Origin: Lentisphaeria bacterium UBA1829
GTDB taxonomy: Bacteria > Verrucomicrobiota > Lentisphaeria > Victivallales > UBA1829
Assembly (NCBI GenBank): GCA_002338895.1
Contig: DDJH01000202.1
Location: 11,704-17,956 of the forward strand
Length of the DNA: 6,253 bases
Reading direction: 5' to 3'
Below the pieces are notes generated by a model. It saw nothing but the letters and a program-made list of their open reading frames with translations. It ran no database searches and was not told the DNA's origin. Positions 1-5,408 of this stretch are shown piece after piece. Both the position numbers and the translations under genes were made by a program. The stretch's first letter is position 1. Every line of letters starts with the position of its first letter.

Positions 1-294
1 TGCTCCCGGATGGGGGTTACGCCGCGGCCGCCGGCCGACATCCATTCCGTCGGTCCGTTCTGCTGCATCTGCGTCGAGGATTCCGGGCCCGGCGTCGACG
101 AGGCGATCGTCGAACAGATCTTCGAACCGTTTTTCACCACTAAACCGACCGGAAAGGGGACCGGAATGGGACTTTCCATGTCCTACGGCGTCTCGCGGGA
201 GCACGGAGGATGGATCCAGTATGACCGGATCGAATCCGGCGCTTCCTTCACCATTATTCTGCCCGTCCTTTCCAGTCAGGGAGACCGCTCATGA
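1..294 (+). CDS. Sensor histidine kinase, C-terminal ATPase part (5' truncated by window edge)
   Basis: Only the last 97 residues are visible; the reading frame is open at base 1, so the gene begins outside the window. Seen directly: the ATP-binding boxes of a GHKL (HATPase_c) domain in the right order. The G1 box EDSGPGVD is at 76-99, the F box FEPFFTTK at 121-144, and the G2 box GKGTGMGL at 151-174. The protein then ends with the usual HGG...GASFTIILP strand and a short tail. Known for the family: this domain binds ATP and phosphorylates the dimerisation-domain histidine, which passes phosphate to a response regulator. The spacing and the HGGWIQ ending resemble the NtrB/PAS-linked type of kinase. 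The sensor and dimerisation regions are not visible, so the stimulus is unknown, and no response regulator lies in the window. Its TGA stop overlaps the next gene's ATG (ATGA, 291-294), implying co-transcription and translational coupling. A hybrid kinase with a C-terminal receiver is excluded because the protein stops right after the ATPase domain. Confidence 0.93.
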   Translation, partial: CSRMGVTPRPPADIHSVGPFCCICVEDSGPGVDEAIVEQIFEPFFTTKPTGKGTGMGLSMSYGVSREHGGWIQYDRIESGASFTIILPVLSSQGDRS

Positions 295-1730
295 AACGAC
301 TGCTTTCCGTCCTCCTGCTTTCCGCGGTGCTGCTCCTCGCCGCCGCGGAGAAGCTGACCGTCATCGGAACAACCGACATTCACGGACATCTTTTCTCTTC
401 CGCCGGACGGCCGAACCTGCTGAAACTCCTTCAGGCGGTCTCGGACGAGGTCCGGACGGCCGGAAAGGAGAACACGCTGCTGATCGACTGCGGGGATCTG
501 ATTCAGGGATCGCCGGAGGTGTCGATCGACCGGGGAAAAACAGTTCTCCAGCTCCTCAATTCCGCAGGATATGATGTCTGGGTGCCCGGAAATCATGATT
601 TCGAATTCGGAATGGACACCCTGCTCAAGAGGGGGAAAGAGTTCCGGGGCGCGCTGATCTGCGGAAATCTGCGCTACAGGGGAGAGACTCCGGCGCCCGG
701 ATGGAAACTGTATGAACGGGCGGGGTTGAGAATCGCGGTGATCGGAATGACGTCGGATCATATCGCGTCGTGGAACTGGAGGCCGGAGGAGAGCGGAATC
801 GCGGTCGAGGGGACTCTGTCCGCGCTGGAACGGATCCTGCCGGAGGTGATGCGGGCAGAACCGGATGTGATTCTGCTCGCCATCCATGCCGGACGCTTCC
901 AGTCGCGCCGTTTCGCTCCGCAGTGGCAGATGACGGATCTGGCAAGACGCTATCCGCAGATCGATCTGATTCTCGGCGGACACACGCATGAGCCGGTGGC
1001 CGGGCTCCCGCTGGCGAAGAGCTGGTATCTGCAGGGGGGAAAACACGCGAATGGATATGTCAAGGCGGAGATCGGGTATGACAGGAAAAAGAGGAGACGT
1101 CTTTCGCTGAGTTCCTCCTACGTGGAACTCCCGCCCGCGGCGCCGGAGATGAAACTTGCGGGGCCTTTGAAAAAACAGCTGGCGGATCTGCGGCGGAATC
1201 TGTATTCAACCGTCTGTACGAAGGGGCCCGCGCTGAGCTGGAGAAGAGCGGAGGAGCTGGCGCAGGTCTTCTGCCGGGCGATTGCGGAGGAGACCGGAGC
1301 GCCGATTGTCTTTCACGGCGTGCTCTCCCGCGCATCGAAACCGGCCGGACGGTATACGAGAAAAGATGTGTTCGATCTCTGTCCGTTTGAGAATACCGTG
1401 GTGCTGATGGATCTTTCGCCGTCGGAATGCCGGGCGGTTCTGGAGGAACAGCGCAAGGCCCATGAAAGTGGAAAACCGAATGCAATGCCGCAGTATGTGA
1501 CCGGCGTGCGGATGGACGGTGAGGGAAAACTCGTGCTCGAAAACGGAACGGTCTGGGACAGAGAGAAGGAGAGAAAGACGGTTGCATTCAACTCGTTCAT
1601 CGCATCCAGCGGAGGGATGCGGTTCCCTGTGCTGCGGAAGATTTCCCGGCGTCCGGAGGTCAAGGGACGCGATACGGGATTGAAAATTCGTCTTTTGCTG
1701 GAAAATTATCTGAGGAGAATGGATCGATGA
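291..1730 (+). CDS. Secreted 5'-nucleotidase/2',3'-cyclic phosphodiesterase-type metallophosphoesterase (UshA/CpdB superfamily)
   Basis: A 479-residue exported phosphoesterase, predicted to hydrolyse nucleotides or another phosphate ester in the periplasm. Residues 1-19 form a signal peptide (MKR, hydrophobic core, AAA before E20). The two-metal site motifs are all present: DIHGH (29-33), GDLIQG (68-73), GNHDFEFG (100-107), a histidine in IHAGRF (198-203) and GGHTHE (229-234). From about residue 305 a shorter 5'-nucleotidase C-terminal domain follows, recognisable by CPFENTVV (364-371) and FNSFIASSGG (433-442), which correspond to the substrate-binding side of the family. Odd: where the family usually has an N-x-G-G-I-R-like motif this protein has FHGVLSR (341-347), so substrate preference may differ from classical nucleotidases. 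At 479 residues it is somewhat shorter than E. coli UshA (about 550). The start is supported by the signal peptide, an AGGGAGA ribosome site at 278-284, and the ATGA overlap with the kinase. It overlaps the following lipoprotein gene in the same way. The superfamily is certain; the exact substrate is not. Confidence 0.92.
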   Translation: MKRLLSVLLLSAVLLLAAAEKLTVIGTTDIHGHLFSSAGRPNLLKLLQAVSDEVRTAGKENTLLIDCGDLIQGSPEVSIDRGKTVLQLLNSAGYDVWVPGNHDFEFGMDTLLKRGKEFRGALICGNLRYRGETPAPGWKLYERAGLRIAVIGMTSDHIASWNWRPEESGIAVEGTLSALERILPEVMRAEPDVILLAIHAGRFQSRRFAPQWQMTDLARRYPQIDLILGGHTHEPVAGLPLAKSWYLQGGKHANGYVKAEIGYDRKKRRRLSLSSSYVELPPAAPEMKLAGPLKKQLADLRRNLYSTVCTKGPALSWRRAEELAQVFCRAIAEETGAPIVFHGVLSRASKPAGRYTRKDVFDLCPFENTVVLMDLSPSECRAVLEEQRKAHESGKPNAMPQYVTGVRMDGEGKLVLENGTVWDREKERKTVAFNSFIASSGGMRFPVLRKISRRPEVKGRDTGLKIRLLLENYLRRMDR

Positions 1731-2146
1731 AGCATTGGTCGTCTGTTATGTGGATTGGAGTCGTGTCGTTATTTCTGTTCGGCGGGTGCGCGTCGCCGCG
1801 CATGTCGTTCGATCCGAAGCCGGAGGACAAGCTGGTCGACAAGGAAAAATTCGCACTGATTGATTATGTGCGCGGATTCGTCCTCTCTTCCAAACGTCTG
1901 AGACTGACCCCCGAGGAGCGGAAGGTCATTGAATCCACCGATCCGCAAATCCGGATACACTATACCGCTCCGAAAACAGGGAAAATGCATATGAGCTGGG
2001 AGCTGCCGAGGGAACGGCATCTGCTGGCGTTCTGTCAGGGCCCCCTGCTCACTTCCCAGAACCCGACCGACTGGAAAATTACGGTGGTCACCGGAAAGCG
2101 CAGCGGCGGAGCGGCGGCGCCTTCCCAATACGGACTCGAAGACTGA
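1727..2146 (+). CDS. Small predicted lipoprotein, function unknown
   Basis: I do not recognise this 139-residue protein. What can be seen is an N-terminal export signal: a short charged start, a hydrophobic stretch at about 7-18 and a lipobox-like FGGC (18-21). This predicts signal peptidase II cleavage and lipidation of Cys21, leaving a mature protein of about 119 residues. The mature part is mixed charged/hydrophobic, with no repeats and no further membrane segment. Residues 41-60 look helical, and 70-115 look like beta strands (IRIHYT, HMSWEL, WKITVVTG). The last 15 residues are Gly/Ala/Ser-rich and probably disordered. A GAGGAG ribosome site lies at 1712-1717, nine bases before the ATG. 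The ATG overlaps the nucleotidase stop (1727-1730), and its own stop shares a base with the next ATG. The position suggests an envelope accessory to the nucleotidase or to the next protein; that is inference only. The lipobox lacks the usual Leu at -3 (Phe instead), so lipidation is likely but not certain. Confidence 0.8.
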   Translation: MKHWSSVMWIGVVSLFLFGGCASPRMSFDPKPEDKLVDKEKFALIDYVRGFVLSSKRLRLTPEERKVIESTDPQIRIHYTAPKTGKMHMSWELPRERHLLAFCQGPLLTSQNPTDWKITVVTGKRSGGAAAPSQYGLED

Positions 2147-3147
2147 TGCGCTGGCTGCCGCTGCTGTTCCTGACATTGGTCGGTTTCGCGGCGCCGCGGG
2201 AGGGATTTGTCGCATTCCGGATGGATCTGATGCGCGTGCCGGAGGCCGCAGGACGCAATGCCGAAAAGGCGATTCTCCATGCGGAGTCCCGCTGTGTGAT
2301 GACGGCGTTTATGACGGTGCTTTCCGGAAGTCGTGCCGAAGCAAAACTGTATGACCGGTTTGAAGAGGCGTTCTGCGGTTTTTCGGTGGCGGCTTCGCCC
2401 GAGGTGCACATCCCGCGCCGGACGGCGCTGATCGACTACGCCGCGTTTTACAGAATGCCGGAGGGGGGGATCTTCCATGGAGAGACGGAGCGGGATTTCG
2501 ACAGTGCGGTGACCATGTCGTCCCGTCGTCTTCTTCGCGTTCCGAAGCCGGCGTCGACGGGGCTGTTCGCCATGCCGGGGAAGGGCGCGGTCGTGCCGCT
2601 GCTCCGCCTGGATACGCTGTATCCGTTCTACGGAGCCGTCGAAAAGATCGGAACGTTGGAGTGCCGGCTGCTTTCCCTTCCGTCGGAAAAGCTGAAACAC
2701 GTTCTGGAAGCAGGGAAAATTCCCGTCGAGGCGTTGTCGGATCCGCTTCCGCCTGAAAATGCGGTCAATGCGTTTGCGGAGCATCCGGACGGAAGGGCAT
2801 TCTCCATTCCGGTGGAGCGGGGACGGGGCGATTTCCGATCGAAGGACGGGGAAATTTCCGCTTCGTTCCGCACCCTCGCTGGAAAAACCTTCCGGCTGAC
2901 CGTCAGCGAAATCCGGACCGTCGGAGAGCGCGGCGGCGAACCGGTTCGGGAGGAGTTCCGGTATGAAGGGTTTCTGGTCGCTTCTTCCCGCTGGATGGCC
3001 GTTGTCCGCCTGATTTCCCCCCACGCCGGAGAGCGGGCGTTCTTCGAAGATGGAAAAAACGGAAAAAGCCGGGAGAAGATCCTGCTGATCCGGGCCGTTC
3101 CGCCCGTCAGGACCGGTCCGTCCCCTTCTTCAGCGTCAGGAGCGTGA
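2146..3147 (+). CDS. Exported protein of unknown function (333 residues)
   Basis: Not recognised as a member of any named family. Residues 1-16 form a signal-peptide-like segment (MRW, then a Leu/Phe-rich core ending GFAA), so the protein is probably periplasmic or surface-located. There is no second membrane segment. The rest alternates beta-type and charged segments, with cysteines at 50, 77 and 173. A repeated-looking 'pre-strand, strand' texture (for example FRLTVSEIRTVGE, then FRYEGFLVASSRWMAVVRLI, about 250-290) suggests a beta-rich fold. The ATG shares one base with the lipoprotein stop (TGATG, 2144-2148). No good Shine-Dalgarno sequence precedes it, so translation probably depends on reinitiation by ribosomes finishing the upstream gene. 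The signal peptide supports this start over the downstream ATG at 2221. The C-terminus is odd: the last 13 or so residues (from R321) are a Pro/Ser/Gly/Ala-rich tail encoded where the gene overlaps the opposite-strand metallophosphoesterase gene. The gene is real by frame integrity, codon texture and operon position; the function is unknown. Confidence 0.8.
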   Translation: MRWLPLLFLTLVGFAAPREGFVAFRMDLMRVPEAAGRNAEKAILHAESRCVMTAFMTVLSGSRAEAKLYDRFEEAFCGFSVAASPEVHIPRRTALIDYAAFYRMPEGGIFHGETERDFDSAVTMSSRRLLRVPKPASTGLFAMPGKGAVVPLLRLDTLYPFYGAVEKIGTLECRLLSLPSEKLKHVLEAGKIPVEALSDPLPPENAVNAFAEHPDGRAFSIPVERGRGDFRSKDGEISASFRTLAGKTFRLTVSEIRTVGERGGEPVREEFRYEGFLVASSRWMAVVRLISPHAGERAFFEDGKNGKSREKILLIRAVPPVRTGPSPSSASGA

Positions 3148-4267
3148 TCTCCGACGGAACGCCGAGCCGGAAAATAAAACCGTTCCAGAGGCTGCTTCCC
3201 CGGCTCACATAAAGACGGCTCTTCCCGATGGAATACCATCCGCCGGCAAAACCTCCGTTGCAGGAGCCGATCAGCGATTCTCCGATTCCGGCGATCATTC
3301 CTCCGTGCGTATGGCCCGAAAACTGCGTGCTGACCGGAAGTTCCGCATTCTTCGCCGCATTGCCCGGACGGTGATCCAGCAGGAACGCAACCGTTCCCGC
3401 GGGACACCCCCGCATCGCCTGTTCCGAATTGGGTCCTTCGAAACCGAAGTGCTTCCCTGCACGGTCGGAAACTCCGGCAACGTAGAGCGGCGCGCCGCGG
3501 ATGGTCAGCAGCTCGCCGCGATTGAGAAGCAGACGGAAATTCCACTTCCGGTAGATCGGCTGCCACTTCTCCCAGCCCGAAAAAAACTCGTGATTGCCCG
3601 GAACGGCATAGACCCCGTATTCCGCCCGCAGAGTGCTCAGCGGAAGAAGATCCCTCAACCTCTGCTCGGGCGTTCCGTCGACCAGATCGCCGAGCAGGAA
3701 AATCAGGTCCGGGCGCAGCGCGTTGACCCTTTCCGCGATCGCGCGGACCAGCGGTTCGCGATTCACCGCGCTGCAGTGGATGTCCGCGACAAGGGCGATC
3801 CGCAGATTCTCCAGTCCGGCGGGAAGATTTTCAATTGTCAGCGTCTCCTCCCGGACCTCCGGCACGGCGAGCGCCGAATATGTCCCGAAAATCCCCAGCA
3901 GAAGGCCGATTCCCGCCACCGCCGCCGCACAGATTCCCGCATGTTTCTCCATTCGGATCCGTCTCCCCCGCAGAGCACCCGCAATGAACAGAATCCCGCG
4001 CGCCAGATCCTTCAGAATCGAAAGAAAAAACAGCATCAGAAGCGTGTTGAACGCAAGGGAAAGAAGAATCAGAAACCAGCCGGGCAGCCCCGGCGCAAAA
4101 AACATCGGTCCGCCGAACAGCGAGAGCACTTCGTTCTTCAGCGACGAAAGAACCAGGATCACGCCCGACAGCACCTTCCAGCGCTTCCGCAGCGAAAGCG
4201 GATGAATCAGACTCCAGTAGACATACGCCGCAGGAAGCAGCGCCAGAATTGTAAACAGATGAAACAT
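3107..4267 (-). CDS. Membrane-anchored metallophosphoesterase (YkuE/YaeI type)
   Basis: A 386-residue calcineurin-like phosphoesterase tethered to the membrane. Four hydrophobic segments lie at about 3-20, 31-42, 62-85 and 110-130. The basic stretches HPLSLRKRWK and RGRRIRMEK fall in loops predicted cytoplasmic, so the positive-inside rule puts the C-terminal catalytic domain outside the inner membrane. Metal-site motifs are complete: ADIHCS (161-166), GDLVDG (193-198), GNHE (224-227), LLDHRP (296-301) and SGHTHGG (317-323). The ending, SRG (355-357), RLG and PSEITLLTL (371-379), is characteristic of the YkuE/YaeI group. Relatives of that group act on phosphoesters such as lipid-linked UDP-diacylglucosamine; the substrate here is not determined. 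I chose the ATG at 4267 because AAGGA sits five bases upstream and the first membrane segment starts immediately. A longer GTG-initiated frame to 4330 would run through a hairpin. The gene lies 97 bp after the BatA-like gene on the same strand, and its 3' end overlaps the convergent gene by 41 bp. No promoter is evident in the 97-bp gap, so it may be read partly from upstream. Confidence 0.92.
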   Translation of the reverse strand: MFHLFTILALLPAAYVYWSLIHPLSLRKRWKVLSGVILVLSSLKNEVLSLFGGPMFFAPGLPGWFLILLSLAFNTLLMLFFLSILKDLARGILFIAGALRGRRIRMEKHAGICAAAVAGIGLLLGIFGTYSALAVPEVREETLTIENLPAGLENLRIALVADIHCSAVNREPLVRAIAERVNALRPDLIFLLGDLVDGTPEQRLRDLLPLSTLRAEYGVYAVPGNHEFFSGWEKWQPIYRKWNFRLLLNRGELLTIRGAPLYVAGVSDRAGKHFGFEGPNSEQAMRGCPAGTVAFLLDHRPGNAAKNAELPVSTQFSGHTHGGMIAGIGESLIGSCNGGFAGGWYSIGKSRLYVSRGSSLWNGFIFRLGVPSEITLLTLKKGTDRS

Positions 4268-4272
4268 GCTTG

Positions 4273-4277
4273 TCCTT
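4273..4277 (-). promoter_or_regulatory. Ribosome binding site deciding the metallophosphoesterase start
   Basis: On the minus strand the sequence reads AAGGA, then five bases (CAAGC), then the ATG at 4267. No comparable site precedes the possible GTG start at 4330, which lies in the loop of an inverted repeat, so the site favours the shorter protein. Confidence 0.65.
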
Positions 4278-4281
4278 ACAG

Positions 4282-4345
4282 AAAAATCGTTGCGGAGGGA
4301 GAGGAGCGGATCCGAAACGCGCCGGAACACACTCCTCTCCCTCCG
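4282..4345 (-). terminator. Long inverted repeat, probable terminator of the bat-like operon
   Basis: The arms CGGAGGGAGAGGAG (4293-4306) and CTCCTCTCCCTCCG (4332-4345) are perfect 14-base reverse complements separated by 25 bases. One arm is almost all purine and the other almost all pyrimidine. On the minus strand the structure begins about 20 bases after the TAA of the BatA-like gene (4365-4367) and is followed, after six bases, by five T residues (4286-4282). This is the layout of an intrinsic terminator, but the T run is short and displaced and the loop is large, so termination may be partial or factor-aided. The loop contains an 8-bp palindrome, CGGATCCG (4307-4314). The hairpin could instead be an mRNA-stabilising 3' structure or could affect expression of the next gene, whose start is only 26 bases beyond the stem. 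Confidence 0.5.
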
Positions 4346-4364
4346 GATGACGGATCGGCGGAGA

Positions 4365-5408
4365 TTACGGAATCCGCTTCATGACCGTGTTCTCCAGAAG
4401 AAACGCCAGCAGAAGGAGGATCAGGGAGGCGGCCGTGAAGCCCGGCGCAAGCTCCCGCCAGTTGACCAGAGTCTGCTGTTCAAACGAGGTTTTTTCCAGC
4501 GAATCGATCGCTTTCATCGCGGCGGCCATGCTGTCGGAATCTTCCGCTTTGTAGTATTTGCCGCCGGAGTCTTCGGCGATCTGGCGGAGGAGCGGTTCGT
4601 CGAAATCGCTCTGAATCTGCTCGTAGCGGCGTCCCGCGAAGGTCTCCACCGGGGCGACCGAGACCGGCGAGCCGATGCCGACCGTGTAGACCGTGATGTC
4701 AAACGTGTTCGCCAGTTTCGCGGCCTGCAGAGGCGTGACCTTGGCTTCCACATTGTTGGAGCCGTCGGTGAAGAGCACGATGATCTTCCGCCGCGCATCC
4801 GAATCTTTCAGACGCTGGACGGCGGAGGTGATCGGAGCGGCAATGTTGGTCTTGTCGCCGATGATCCCCGCATCCAGATTCTCCAGGTTCGCCAGAAGCC
4901 ACGCATGATCGAGCGTCGGCGGACACGCCATGTACGGAAGCGGCGCAAATGCAATCAGGCCGATCCGGTCGTTCGGACGCGCCTGGATGAATTTGGCAAT
5001 CTCCTCCTTGGCGGTCTGAATCCGGTTTTTCAGCGTTCCCCGGTCGATTGCGGCGGTCACCTGAGCCATCCGCGTCATCTGCTTCGGGACGTCGACGGCA
5101 ACCATGCTGCCGGAGAGGTCCAGCGCAAGAATGATGTCGATTCCCTCCGCCCGGCGGCGGATCTGCTCAAGACCCTCCCGCGGACGCGCAAGCGCAACGA
5201 CCAGAAGCACCATCGAACCGGTGTAGAGAAGAAACGGAATCAGACGTTTCCAGTTGATCCGTCTCCTCCGGCCCGACGCGGCCGCCTTCTTCGCCGCATT
5301 CAGCGACGGAACCCGGATCGACGGCTGTTTCCGAAACCACGCATACAGCGCCATCAGAATCACCGGCAGAATCAGCAGAAGAAGCCAGGGATATAAAAAC
5401 AGACTCAT
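4365..5408 (-). CDS. batA: BatA-like VWA-domain membrane protein
   Basis: A 347-residue membrane protein with a von Willebrand factor A domain, of the kind encoded in Bat ('Bacteroides aerotolerance'-type) operons. Membrane segments lie at about 5-24, 56-74 and 322-338. The loop between the first two is very basic (KK...GRRRR), hence cytoplasmic, placing the VWA domain (about 90-300) in the periplasm. The metal-dependent adhesion site is intact: DLSGSM (97-102), Thr187 in DKTNIA, and FTDGSNN (213-219). The protein ends just after the last membrane segment. Length and topology match BatA. Compared with typical BatA sequences there are about 15 extra residues between the DLSGSM motif and the following helix (roughly 107-128). 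Known for the family: Bat proteins form envelope complexes linked to MoxR-type AAA ATPases; their biochemical activity is poorly defined. The ATG overlaps the stop of the upstream gene (ATGA, 5405-5408), and AAAGGAG lies eight bases before it, so the two are coupled. No second VWA gene (BatB) follows. BatA versus BatB naming rests on topology and gene order alone. Confidence 0.88.
   Translation of the reverse strand: MSLFLYPWLLLLILPVILMALYAWFRKQPSIRVPSLNAAKKAAASGRRRRINWKRLIPFLLYTGSMVLLVVALARPREGLEQIRRRAEGIDIILALDLSGSMVAVDVPKQMTRMAQVTAAIDRGTLKNRIQTAKEEIAKFIQARPNDRIGLIAFAPLPYMACPPTLDHAWLLANLENLDAGIIGDKTNIAAPITSAVQRLKDSDARRKIIVLFTDGSNNVEAKVTPLQAAKLANTFDITVYTVGIGSPVSVAPVETFAGRRYEQIQSDFDEPLLRQIAEDSGGKYYKAEDSDSMAAAMKAIDSLEKTSFEQQTLVNWRELAPGFTAASLILLLLAFLLENTVMKRIP

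Noticed and set aside
276..1046. Minus-strand open frame of 256 codons opposite the nucleotidase
   Set aside because: It is antisense to all the catalytic motifs of the nucleotidase and has no features of its own.
2035..3024. Minus-strand open frame of 329 codons opposite the 333-residue exported protein
   Set aside because: Its composition is Arg/His/Gln-rich with no signal or motifs. The plus-strand frame has a signal peptide and operon-style overlap, so I prefer it. Because the plus-strand protein is itself unrecognised, I considered this more carefully than the other shadows.
3091..3106. Small hairpin (CGGGC, six-base loop, GCCCG) just after the phosphoesterase stop
   Set aside because: The stem is only five pairs with no T run on either strand and lies inside the coding frame of the opposing gene. 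It is too weak to call a terminator.
3110..3119. Ten-base palindrome GGACCGGTCC in the convergent overlap
   Set aside because: It is a single short palindrome in GC-rich coding DNA, has no partner sites and is expected by chance.
4268..4330. Upstream GTG start adding 21 residues to the membrane phosphoesterase
   Set aside because: The added residues are polar, have no ribosome site, and run through the inverted repeat. The ATG at 4267 has AAGGA at good spacing and begins directly with a membrane segment.
3305..4384. Plus-strand open frame of 359 codons opposite the metallophosphoesterase
   Set aside because: The translation is very rich in Arg, Gln, Lys and Pro and has no domain. The opposite strand carries a complete, motif-verified enzyme, so this is a GC-driven shadow frame.
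4266..5396. Plus-strand open frame of 376 codons opposite the BatA-like gene
   Set aside because: It is Arg/His/Asp-rich with no recognisable fold and is antisense to a gene with an intact MIDAS motif and membrane segments. It is a shadow frame.
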